A DNA stretch of 64,000 nucleotides from Strigamia acuminata (Eukaryota > Arthropoda > Chilopoda > Geophilomorpha > Linotaeniidae), in the NCBI GenBank assembly GCA_949358305.1, contig OX442314.1:7743060-7807059 (forward strand), written 5' to 3'. A program made the position numbers and the translations under genes. This document shows positions 1 to 10,652 of this stretch, piece by piece; positions within the stretch are counted from its first letter, which is position 1; every line of letters begins with the position of its first letter. The notes beneath the pieces are model-generated. The model was not told where the DNA came from. It made no database searches and saw only the letters and a list, made by a program, of their open reading frames with translations.

Positions 1-240
1 AATTCGATTGGAAAACAACAAATTAAAAACTTGTATTGCTTTTCGTATTCCGCGCTTATTCAGTTCCAACTTTTGTCCAAATTCCGTGCTTATTCAGTTG
101 ACAATGTTGGCATTCCGCGCTAATTCAACAATTGAATTCAAAATTCCGCGCTTATTCATTCCGCGCCAGTTCAATTTACTGAAATAACGGGTCTGTAAAA
201 AAAATTAATTCCGCGCCAATTCATTTCGCGCCAGTTATGA
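1..240. repeat. Degenerate cluster of a short ATTCCGCGC...TTCA motif
   Basis: The motif ATTCCGCGCTTATTCA or close variants recurs irregularly about seven times in the first 240 bases. Spacing is uneven, so this is a decayed satellite or the edge of a repeat cut by the window. No coding potential was seen. Confidence 0.5.
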
Positions 241-241
241 A

Positions 242-480
242 TCCCCTTCACAACTTTGTTCACCAACATGACTGCCTGCATGAAGACAACAATAGTTTGT
301 AGTGGTTGCCCAGTGGTTAAGGCAATGGACTAGGCATCTTTCCACACAGGTTCAAATCCTGTTGTCTGTGAAAAATTTTTATTTTATTTTTTATTTATTT
401 TTAGCAGTAATTTTAATGTTTGTAATTTTATATTTGTTTTTAGAAAATTTTAATCTAATTAATTTTAATTTTTTACCACA
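242..480 (+). mobile_element. tRNA-derived SINE-like element, copy A
   Basis: A tRNA-like core at about 301-372 carries an A box (GCCCAGTGGTTAAGGC) and a B box (GGTTCAAATCC). The core resembles a tRNA-Ser without its variable arm. Both flanks (left about 242-300, right AT-rich tail about 373-480) recur with the core in inverted orientation at about 14.4-14.7 kb, so the repeat unit is larger than the tRNA part. I see a Pol III-type SINE relic, not a working tRNA, because the anticodon arm does not fold properly. Confidence 0.6.
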
Positions 481-504
481 ACTTTAATTGAAAAGTTGGA
501 CTTA

Positions 505-935
505 ATACTGTATACAATAACAAATCAAATATTTTGCATTTAAATTAAATGTAGTCAAATAACTGCAACTTCATAGATTGGATTTTCTTTGAAATAAGAA
601 ATTGTATACCACATCTGGTTAATTATTCATGGTTAGATGATAAAATAGAATAATTAATCAAATATTTTGAATTTAGATTAAACTTATTCAAGAAACTGCA
701 ACTCCGTAGATTAGATTTTCTTTGAAATTAGAAATTCTATACCACATCTGGTAAATTATTCATGGTTAGATTATAATACAGAATAATTAATCAAATATTT
801 TGCATTTTGATTAAACTTATTCAAGAAACTGCAACTTCATAAATTGGATTTTCTTTGAAATTAGAAATTGTACACCGCATCTGGTAAATTATTCATGGTT
901 AGATTATAATAGAAGATAGAAAATATAGAAAAACC
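505..935. repeat. About 131-bp tandem repeat, three copies, upstream of channel gene 1
   Basis: Units share ACCACATCTGGT and ATTATTCATGGTTAGAT, spaced about 131 bases. The same family is present at 12.0-12.68 kb upstream of channel gene 2. In both places it is followed by the same block with a splice-donor-like site, so the repeats travelled with the gene's 5' flank in the tandem duplication. Confidence 0.7.
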
Positions 936-974
936 TATTGAAACTACATTTCAATAGATCTGATTTTTTTTGGA

Positions 975-1095
975 AATAAAAAATTATGCAGTTACTTGGT
1001 GTCTGATCACTTTAGTGGCACTGTCGAGGTCACCAACTGAAGAAACGGTAAGTCTTTCTGACGTATTATTAGAGACAAATATAGCTGTGATAAAA
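975..1095 (+). promoter_or_regulatory. Conserved 5'-flank block with splice-donor-like site (possible leader exon)
   Basis: The block reads TGAAGAAACG|GTAAGTCTT around 1038-1056 and is conserved at 12,690-12,800 before channel gene 2. The donor consensus and its place upstream of a coding exon with an acceptor close to its ATG suggest a noncoding first exon. This is inference; no transcript evidence is available. From 1096 to 2185 I see only the hairpin and minisatellite listed separately. Confidence 0.3.
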
Positions 1096-1278
1096 TAGAC
1101 ATCTGCCATATTTCTTGCCTGTATTAAACTGGGTTTCATAAACTTGGGCAGAAGTGGGGCCTAACTAGGGGTAGGTCCCCAGAAAGAAAGCAAGTCCACC
1201 CAGCTATGGTTTTGGGTGTCGACTAAAGTCTTTTATTATAATCGAAAAGTGGCGGGTTGCCTAGGAAAACCTTCTAGG

Positions 1279-1371
1279 CAGTTGTTATGTATCGACCCCA
1301 ACAATTGTACGGTTGCCTGGGAAAACCTTCTAGGCAACCATACAATTGTTGGGGCCGATACACAACAACTG
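1279..1371. repeat. 93-bp near-perfect hairpin
   Basis: Two arms of about 40 bases (1279-1318 and 1332-1371) are near-perfect reverse complements around a short AAAACC-containing loop. The loop-side motif is also present just left of the hairpin. It could be a small foldback element or a transcribed hairpin. Confidence 0.65.
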
Positions 1372-1689
1372 TTGAATTAAATTTACATTAATCATTAGTT
1401 GTGGGCAGTGTTGTTTAACTAACGTTTCTGGTGCAGATTTTTCCGTTCTTTCGTGTGGTGTTTAGTTTTTGACAATCCGAGCTTTGGTTTTCGAGATATT
1501 TGCGATTTTAATCAAATTTTCTCTCAATTAGCCAAGTTTGATTGCACTAGTCATTCCTGAATTTAAGATTTTATGGCACTTTTGTGGATTTCTTCAGATG
1601 AATCAGTATGAGATCGCATATGATTTTACAAGATTTTGCAGGATTTTGTTAGATTTTGTGAATTTTTAAGAGATTTTGGTTACCGTATA

Positions 1690-1890
1690 TTTTGTGAGAT
1701 TTTGTAGCATTGTGTGAAATTTTGCTACATTTTGTAAAATTTTGCTACATTTTGTAAAATTTTGCTACATTTTGTAAGATTTTGCTTTATTTTGTTAGAT
1801 TTTGTGAGATTTTGCTACATTCTGTGAGATTTTGCTACATCCTGTGAGATTTTGCTACATTTGGTGAGATTTTGCTACATTATGAGATTT
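1690..1890. repeat. Minisatellite, about 20-bp unit
   Basis: About ten imperfect tandem copies of GATTTTGCTACATTTTGT. It lies about 300 bases before the first coding exon of channel gene 1. No function is suggested. Confidence 0.7.
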
Positions 1891-2185
1891 TATTTAAAGT
1901 ATATGATACCAAAAAAGTGATACAGGTACAGTACCACTACCACAAAATGTGGTACTCTTTGATACAGCGATGCGTTCGATGAAAATTTACTGTATAAAAA
2001 AGCTGTCAATTCTGAACTCAGCACTGGCAGACACTAGATAAATGTTCTTTATCTTTTTAACACGACCAAACGCATAAAAAATCTCACAATATTTAATAAT
2101 TACAAGTTGTTTCCATAATGTCAATTGCCCACACCAAAACTTTGTTAAAACTAATTTGAAATCTGTCCATTGCAGATAAAAAACA

Positions 2186-5100
2186 ATGCAGAATACTTCA
2201 TTCATGAGAAGAAACAGGCGTTTGACAATTCAACGATTGTTGAAGGATGATGCAAACAAACTGAGATGCAATTTAATCGGATTTGATGATTTTATAAGTA
2301 GCAAACACCATGCGAACAAGCGTCGCATATTTTGGCTTCTTTTATTCATATTTTGCGCATGCATGCTCACTTATCAAACTTATGACAGAATAATGTATTA
2401 CTTGAGTTATCCAACGGTAGTTGACGTAACGAGCAGTTCGGAAGACGTTACTTTACCAAACTTGATGATCTGCAATGCCAATACAAGAGAAATATCCCGC
2501 CTTTGGAAAAAAACTCATGGAAACGACCCACCTCCATCCGACAAATGCAGTCTTTCGTTTCTAGTAATGCCTGCTCTAATGGTAAACCCAACTAACAATG
2601 TAGAAGAAATTTGGAAAGCGACTAATTTGACGAAAGAAGTAGTAAGCTTAAAAATAAAAGTAAAAAGATATGAATAAGTATTTTTTTTTATTTAAGAAAA
2701 ATCCTAATTTCAACTCTTAATTATTTCATCAGGGAAAATCAAAATCTAACAAAACAGTTGCTCTGACGGAAACTAGCAGTCTATGGGGAATGTGCCCAAC
2801 AATTAAATTTCGTAACTATAAACTAAAATTAGAGAGTTTGCGGGATGCATTTTTCCCTTACTATACGGTATGAAAATAGTGTAAGGGAAAAATGATAAAT
2901 TAAGGTTTTGCGGGCTGCACTTTTCCCTTATCACTACACTATTTCAGCCAACTACTGACAGTTAGTAATTTTGGGCCTAAAAATTCAATTTGGGGGCGTA
3001 AATGTGCAAATTTCTGCATAAAATTCCATTCTTCTGCCTATAAAGTTTGGTTTTGGGCCTAAAATTCAATTTTGGGCATCACTTATCATTCAATCTACGT
3101 ACCTATGATTGTAATGTGTTTGATCGGGACTACAAAATATGCGCCATTTGCAATGGGCAGAGCTAACAATATAGTATTCTTAATTCTGATTGGCTGCGCT
3201 ACATTTTAATTTAGTGTTGAAAACGATACACTAAAGATTTTTCCCTTACGATATGGCACTAAAATAGTGTAACGTGGCACAAAATAAGGGAAAATGCATC
3301 CCGCAAACTCTCTATTTAGAACGATCTCCTTTAATAAACTTTATCATTCAATCATACAGCAAAAGCTTCTAGCGACTCATTTGTTGGACAAGAACTGACA
3401 GTAAAAATTGAAAAAAGTTCCGACTACATGTGTCCATCAGAACCATTTTTTGTAATTTTAATAGTTAAAAGTTATGATTTGCATCCATTATTCAAAAATC
3501 TTTTTTACACAGGTTTTTCAAACCATTAATGATTTTGGAAGACACTTTGGCGTAACAATGCAACTTCTTGGTGAAACAAAATCAATTTATCTGAGTTATA
3601 ACAAAGTAAAAATATTTTTGTAGTATTTCTATGTATTTGTATAATTTTATTTGTAATTTTTAGTTCAAATATCTTAATTCAACTGTAAATAAATGCTCGA
3701 GTGAAGATGAATTCAGAGAATGCTATCGAAGTTGTCTATTAAAAGAATATAAAAAAAAGCTAACATGCAGGTAAGATTACAATTAAAAAAATCATACAAA
3801 AAAAAAAATATTATTAAAAATCTTCTTTGCAAGATTTCCCTTCATGAAAATTGATTTACCGCTTTGCAAATGGTCGAAAAGTATATTCAAGCATTATTTG
3901 GATACAACTCAACTGATTGAAGCCACAAATCCAATGACTACTTGTCAATGTCGACGTCTATGTCAACAAATAACTTATACCTCGTACATTGAATCAGGCA
4001 TTGCAGATGACAATAAAACTATATCTATATCCTTAGCAATAACTAATGAGAAAACTAGTGTGTATGAAGAACGATACACCTACGACATTATTGCTCTGAT
4101 GTCGGATTTCGGAGGCAATCTGGGCCTGTTTCTGGGTCTAGCAGTCATCTCATTGCCTGAAATCATTTGGTATTTATATTATATTGCGACAAACTTTCAC
4201 CCAAAAACACCCATTCATGATCTGTATGAGATATGCAAGACGGAAGTTATTGCGACCGAAGAGGAAACTATTACAGACGGAGTGTTAAGAAAGGTTAAGT
4301 TTGCGCTGGTATTTATGATTGCAGGATTCACTTTTTATTACTTGCAAATTCGTTTCAACTACTACAATGATGAACCGGTTACAACAATGGTTAGAATAGT
4401 TCAACGTGGATATACCGAGTATAAGTCAATCACGATCTGTGGTGAAATTCGAAATAAAGACATGGACGAAGCCAGATCACACTTACTGAAACACACCAAC
4501 AAAACTTGCAATGAAATATCGCCCTGGCAATTGAAAACCAGCAAGTTTTCACTGGAAGAAATCTGGAAAACACTCAATGTCAACAAAACAATTCAGGTGC
4601 TAATAAAGGGGGTCCCCACACTTTTTTACAAAGATAATCTATCCGGACCCACTTTATCCCCAGCGCATTGAATTTTTTCAGTGATACCGTTGAAGATATT
4701 GCTGCCCTTTCTTATTTGCATGTATTGTAACTGGGCACGGTCTTATCCCCCACGGTATGGGGATTTACCATAGCGGGAGAGACGCAGATTGTTGGGATTT
4801 GGCCTTTAATCGTTGTCGAGGGGTTGGGTCACCTATCTTACTGCGTGGCTGTGCTGTTAGGCACGCTACACCGGCGTCCGACCCGTCACACACAGGGCCT
4901 AAGTCCCATGAGTGACGTGGTCGGTCGCGTTGGACGAACATACTGCCGTGCTTACCCGTACAACCCATGTAGCCGCTCATGGAGGCTGCTGCAGCAACAT
5001 CTTCCTGCTACTAAGCGCTACAGTGGTGAATGATGAGAGCAGTAGAGTCAGCAGTTGTCTCTGCTGTGGTTGGGACCGTGGCAGCTCACTCTGGCAAGCC

Positions 5101-8100
5101 TTCTGCCTCAACTCTCTCAGCAACGTCTCTCTCTCACCACACCACTCAGCTCCCTCCTCTCCTGTTAGGCCGGTCTACTCCTCCAAGAGAGGGACGGCTT
5201 GGGGCCACTACGCGATGTGTGTTGTGTGTGTCCAAACGCTCACAGTATGGTTATTACTAAACATACAATGTATCCTTACATCCTGTAAAACCATCAATGG
5301 TAGCTCATGTCAATCAATTCGTGCTGAACACACTCTGTTCCATCAAACAATCATAAGCTACGTAAAGCAGATTGGCTCGCTTATTTCATAAATTAAAGTT
5401 ATAATTTAGGCCTTCCTGACAATTAACGTTGTCATAACTTGACTTTAACTATAACTTGACCTTTTTTAAATGCACAAACACCCTCCCGCAAACTCCCTGG
5501 TAAACCCCATGTACAGCGTGATAGGTATGTACACTTGTGTTCAAAAAAACTGGACCCTTACTCTATGCTGGAAATTGAAATTGTGAGTTATACTTGTACG
5601 CAGGCAAAGCTATATGAGTATTATCACCTGTTGATGTCTGGTGTTTCACTTAGTGGCAAAATCGAAAATTACTCACAATTTCCATTTCCAGCATAGATTG
5701 AGGGTCCAGTTTGTTTGAACAGGGCTGTACCTCATGTCCAGCCTCCATGTAGCTGCTCATGGAAGCTGCAGGAACAGAGAGTATTATACATATGCACAGC
5801 CGTGCAAGCTTAATTATTCAGTTGTTAAATTATTTTTTCAGAGTTTTCAGGGCCAAGTGTTAAACATTTCAGTGAAACCTATTCCACTTCCTTTTGGCAA
5901 TTGTTCACGAATAAACACAGGTAATTTACAAATTTTAATTTATGCTAATTCACACATCATGTCACATTACAATAGTTCAGGGCTTAAAACTTTTGCCTTT
6001 TGCGACTCCTTTTCGTCGATGAAATTTTTACACAACTCCTGGTATGAAAGTACATAAACAAATCAAACATTTTTCCGACCCCCACATTCAGAGGCGGATT
6101 TAGATATTGCGAGGACCATATTGTTACGTGGCTTAAAAGATGTAGCTAAGTCTAGGGCACGTCATCTAGCGCATAAATTTAATTCGCGAATTGATTTTGC
6201 GCGATAAACAAATACCACAACCCAATTTTAGCTACACACCCACATGGCACACTAATACAACTCCATCATGCAAGGAAGAGGTGCGGGTTGTAGGATAGTG
6301 TAACATGACGGTATCACAAAATGTCACTCGGGTGGCACTACCAGAAAGCCCTCCTTTATGGCTATTCCAAGAGTATGCTTGCAAATATATGTCTAATAGA
6401 ATGTTGGGCAACAGCTTGTAAGGTGCGTCCAAAAAGTCTGTAGAATAACGAAAAATTTGAAAAAAATTAACTTCTAATATTTTGATTTAATTTTGCTTTT
6501 AGGATTATTAAATATACCACTCAAGTAATGTCTGATTAAATTTTCAGACTGATTCAATAATATTTATTTAAAATATCAACAATAAATTAAAAAACAGGTG
6601 TCCAAAAAGTCTGTGGAATTTATGTTTATTCTTTCCCACGGTAGTGAGGTTATATTTAGAGTCAATAATATAGTATTTTTATGTTATTATACCTTTATTA
6701 CAATGCTTTTTTGCATTTTGAAACATTTGGTAATTGTTTCATCAACAATGCCAAACAAAAGAAAATTTACTGCTGATGAAGTGATAAAAATATGGAAAAT
6801 GAAAGCTGGAAGACTTGCTACTCATGAAATTGCTAAGATAATTGATAAATATAACTGGAATTTTATCAGTAAAAAGAAAACTAGCAATGTAAACCTCAAT
6901 CAGGAAGACCAATAGTAACTACAAATCGAGCTGGTTGCAGAGTTCCACACTTGGCAACACACTGTTCACATTCAGTTCAGAAAATCTGTGATGTCTTTGA
7001 AGGAAACATTAGTAAAAATACTGTTAATAATCACCTTCAAGCTTTCCCAACGATAGTTTATAAAATAAATGGTCGAATGACCAACTTTGAAACCTCAACC
7101 TACTCAAGCCAAATTATAGTGGACAAGGTTTCAGATGACCTGGAACAATGAGTGGTGGACAATGATTTTAGTGATCAGAAGAAGTTGTAGCTTGATAGTC
7201 CTGATGGTTTGGCTTACTATTGGCATAAAATTTGAAAGGAACCACCCCTTTTTCAGAGCCCAATAGAGTGGAGGGTCAGTAATGGCATGGGGAGCTTTTG
7301 CCTTCGTGGGAAGAACTTATGTAGCATTCGTTAGTGGCCGACAGAAAACAGAAAATTTCTGATTTCTGAATCAGGAAACACTTCATGAGTTTTTGTTTCC
7401 TGTTGGGCAACGAATTTGGAGACACCTAATGAATATTTCAGCAGGATAATGCCATTATTCACAATTAAAATTCAACGAGAGCATCATTTTCAGAAAAAAA
7501 TAATGCATCTATTGGAGTGGCCAGCCTGAAATCTTTACTAAAAACCATAGAAAATCTATGGAGAATAATGACCAGACAAGTTTATGCCAATAACAGACAA
7601 TTTTCTACTATTGATGAACTAAAAATTGTGATTGACGGATATTGGGGTAACATCTCTTCTAAAACGCTGGAAAAATTAATTGTGTTTATGGAAAATAGTG
7701 TTTTTGAAGTAACAAAACATAATGGAAAAATAATTGGTCCATAAACAAACAATATTTCCAATTTATTGTTAAAGAAATTTGTTAATTGTTAAATTCCACA
7801 GACTTTTTGGACACCTGTTCTTTCATTTATTGTTGATATTTTAAATAAATATTATTGAATCAGTCTAAAAATTTAATCAGACATTACTTGATTGGTATAT
7901 TTAATAATCCTAAAAGCAAAATTAAATCAAAATATTAGAAGTTAATTTTTTTCAAATTTTTTGTCATTCCACAGACTTTTTGGACGCACCTTATGTTGCA
8001 TCGGTTTGTAGTGTTGAACAGTTTTCCTGTATGGCTTGCAATCGCTTGCAATCGCAGTCTTTTGAGTGACGGCAATCGTAGATCACTTTCTGTCCCTCTG

Positions 8101-10652
8101 CAGTTACATATTTCCGCTGCGCATTGTCCATGTCTTCTCAGCTTTCACAAACGTGTGCGCTTCATCGTATGTCGGAACTTCTCCCATTGTAGACCCTCTT
8201 TCCAACGTTTCTTAGACCTTTTTTAAGTTGTACACCTTTTACATAGCAGTGGAATTCTGCCACTTTACACTATTTTGGTACACACCTCCCAGTTACACCT
8301 TTGATACAAACAGTTGGTTTGTGTGAAAATTGATTTTTACCTTTCAAATGTTTTCAGAAAAATCGTTGGACATAAATGCTGTCCTTACAATTTCATTACA
8401 AAATCTGAAATCTTCAAAAGTATGTGACCAGCTTATGAAGGTACGAAAAACACCATTTATCACTTAATAAGACCTCCTTTCCAAAATTTCACAAACATAA
8501 AACTTATAACAAGTCAAAAGGCATAGACACAATTTTGAAGTGTGTACCTGTGAGGTTTGAAAAGACTTGTGGAACACATGGCAAGAGTTAAACTAAACTT
8601 GTATTTACACTCAAAATCTACAGCAGACAAAATCTGTTTTGTGTAAAAGTCAATTTGACATCTAGATGGCTGTGGAAGCCCCCTCCCCACGAAAGTAATG
8701 GAATTTTGTGCCGCATAAAAAAAATTTTAAAAAAATTTAATTTTTAATTTTTATGGTCCCAAAAGTGGTTTAGGTGCCATTCAAGGCCCCTAAAACACTT
8801 TTAATTAAAAATACAAAATTTTAATTTTAATTTAAAATTTTTAAAATTATTTTGATGATCTTCCAAAGGGGTGGCCATGGATAATTTTGGGCTAGAGCTA
8901 GATGCGTTCGCACCAAGAACCAGAACTAGATTTAAACTTTGGGCTAGTCCAAACTATCTGCTGCAAACAAGGTATTACAGTATTTTCAAATGTAGGAATA
9001 GTTTTTAATAAGCTTTTCCTGCTTTACCGCTGCTTTTCAACCTTTAATGCTGCATTACGGCTCCAACAAATAAAAAAAAAACGTTCTTACAACATTGAAT
9101 TAAAAAAATTATTACCACATGCTCTATTTTACACATTTTTTGGTTAGACGCCGGGTTCGAATAAGCGCCGGGCTTCGAATAAGTGCCAGGAGTGGCAAGT
9201 CAAAAAAATTATTAAACACCCCGGCGTTTATTCAAGGCAGTACGGTATTGCTTAAACTCCATGTTCGAATTACATAACAATTCGCTCCTACCAAGTTCAA
9301 TCCAAGTTAATGAACACAATCTGTGGTGGTTTTAATTTACGTAAAGTTTAACACAAACCCTTAGTAAAACACCATTTAAGTTATGATTTACTGAATTGTA
9401 CCCCAACCTGTACATTTTGTCATATGCTCATACTTATATTGCTAATTTTGAATTATAATAATATCCAGTTTTTCCTAAATGATCTGGAAGAAGAAGTTAA
9501 TATTTTCACACCTTTGGCTTTAACCTATGGATGGGGAAGCGTTCTGATGCTTCAACCATACAAGGTAATAAATTAAACAAATCAAACATACATGTTTTCA
9601 TGCCAACGTACTTTGATTGTATGTAATAGACTACACAAAGAAATACAAAGCGTAATCCATGTGAGAAAAACAAAAGTGCTTATTTCAAGTGCAAAAATGC
9701 TTGCATCCAAAACAATTTATTCTTAACTGTCAACTGCAGGTAAATTTATTCACTTTTTTAACATCTTAATTCCGATTTTGTTCAGTTTGCAATAGTCTAT
9801 ATAAATTTACAAAAAATACAGTAAAGATGAAAACACAAGGGAGCGGGTAAAATTCCAAAGTATGACTCGCTTTTGGCTTATCAGCTTAACTGGCAAACTC
9901 AAGTTAGCTAGGTATCTAGCTAGAAATTCCTGCCAAAATCTTCTCCAAAATTTCCTCACGATTCTGATTGGCTGTCAAAGTCACATGAACAAAACACCAG
10001 AAAGCTTGAAGCTGGTAAATCAAACTCAGTTTGATCGGAGCGGGCAAGTTTTTAGCCGCTTTTTCAAGTAAAAGCAAGCTTTTAAATTTTACCCGCTCCA
10101 TTGTTTCCACCTTAAGTCCTCTTTTTGTGCACCCGCGCACTATTGGCAGAAAGGAGTCCCCGCACAATAAAAAGATGCATGCTTTACCTTTTTTCGAAAA
10201 TATCTAGTCTTTTTAGCATAACAACTACCGGTATTCACCAAACTATTGTTTCTTTCAGATTACCTTACGTCGAGAGACTGAACTTGCCAGCTTGTAACAC
10301 AACGGAAGAAATTAATACCGCTCATTTAACATACTTAAAGAATTATAACTCGAATCAAAAACAATGCAAATGTAAACTACCTTGCGAAAATAGTTTTAAC
10401 AAAATTACTTTTTTTGAAGGTAGATTAGTAGTGGATCACTACACATCGATACTTATGAAATTCCCTGAGACTTTCTTCGTGAGTATAGAAGAGCAGCAGG
10501 CATATCCGATATCTCAATTGCTTAGCGATGTCGGCAGCATTGTGGGATTAGGTTCTGGAATGTCATTGCTGTCTTTCTACATTTTCATTTTAAACACTTA
10601 CACCTGGTATAAGAATAAGAACTTGTCGACGTGGTTCCAAAAGAAAAAATAA
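2186..10652 (+). CDS. Two-module DEG/ENaC channel protein, array gene 1
   Basis: Exons: 2186-2659, 2733-2811, 3360-3451, 3513-3605, 3664-3770, 3834-4596, 5842-5920, 8358-8440, 9469-9564, 9630-9739, 10259-10652. They total 2,370 bases, giving 789 residues. Module 1: TM1 about residues 48-66, post-TM1 LPNLMICN, cysteine-rich ectodomain with CQCRRLC, and pore/TM2 motif GLFLGLAVIS near 379-388. After a linker of roughly 30 residues, module 2 begins with TM1 near 436-454 and SITICGE, then CKCKLPC and pore/TM2 motif GSGMSLLS near 758-765. The family forms amiloride-sensitive cation channels with both termini cytosolic. The usual HG motif before TM1 reads IG. The start ATG lies 10 bases after a splice-acceptor-like CAG. 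Ligand and ion selectivity are unknown. Family and fusion are clear; exon edges were placed by eye. Confidence 0.9.
2832..3312. mobile_element. TA-flanked MITE in gene 1 intron 2
   Basis: Inverted ends GAGAGTTTGCGGGATGCA are flanked by TA on both sides, as for Tc1/mariner-type insertions. Subterminal TTTTCCCTTA repeats occur inside. The matching intron in gene 2 lacks it, giving an empty-site comparison. Confidence 0.8.
4690..5265 (+). mobile_element. Dispersed GC-richer repeat, plus-strand copy
   Basis: This stretch in gene 1 intron 6 shares ordered segments with 26,195-26,745 (inverted) and 19,105-19,330. Shared landmarks include GACCCGTCACACACAGGGC, CCATGAGTGACGTGGTCGG and CCGCTCATGGAGGCTG. 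It is richer in GC than its surroundings. It is a repeat family of at least 500 bases; class not recognised. Open frames across it differ between copies and are not believed. Confidence 0.55.
5532..5727. mobile_element. 196-bp TA-flanked MITE in gene 1 intron 6
   Basis: The ends share TGTTCAAA.AAACTGGACCC in inverted orientation, then ATCTATGCTGGAAAT-type inner arms. TA dinucleotides flank both ends. The ends resemble those of the foldback element at 18.3 kb and of the Tc1-like element at 6.4 kb, so a related transposase family may have moved all three. Confidence 0.75.
6421..7991 (+). mobile_element. Tc1/mariner-like DNA transposon with IR/DR-type ends
   Basis: Flanking TA at 6419-6420 and 7992-7993. 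Long inverted repeats of nearly 200 bases begin AGGTGCGTCCAAAAAGTCTG. A second, inner copy of the terminal motif (GGTGTCCAAAAAGTCTGT) lies about 175 bases inside each end, as in IR/DR-type Tc1 elements where transposase binds an outer and an inner site. It sits in intron 7 of channel gene 1. Confidence 0.85.
6748..7744 (+). pseudogene. Degenerate Tc1/mariner transposase
   Basis: The translation starts MPNKRKFTADEV with a helix-turn-helix-like N-terminus (ATHEIAKIIDKY). It then continues through several frameshifts and stops, e.g. SVQKICDVFEGNISKNTVNN in another frame and MASLKSLLKTIENLWRIM near 7517. The tail fragment (NLWRIM...) fits the end of Tc1 catalytic domains, where NPIENLW is usual. 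No complete DDE domain can be read, so the element is dead and could move only by transposase supplied in trans. Confidence 0.75.
9148..9246. mobile_element. Short inverted-end repeat with GCCGGG core
   Basis: The left end has ACGCCGGGTTCGAATAAG; the right end is its imperfect complement (CCCCGGCGTTTATTCAAGGC). Similar pieces occur at 58,478-58,498 and 58,965-58,995 in an hnRNP U-like intron. It is probably a decayed MITE family. Confidence 0.5.
9840..10099. mobile_element. 260-bp MITE in gene 1 intron 10
   Basis: Terminal inverted repeats GGAGCGGGTAAAATT lie at both ends. The homologous intron of gene 2 joins smoothly across this site (…GTAAGTCCTTTTTTGTGCACC), which supports a recent insertion in gene 1. 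Confidence 0.7.

Noticed and set aside
302-372. A functional tRNA gene
   Set aside because: A and B boxes are good, but the anticodon arm does not fold and the same unit with long flanks recurs inverted at 14.4-14.7 kb, so it is a SINE-type relic.
4824-5391. Small coding genes within gene 1 intron 6
   Set aside because: Several overlapping open frames lie in a dispersed GC-richer repeat; its other copies do not keep any of these frames and no domain is visible.
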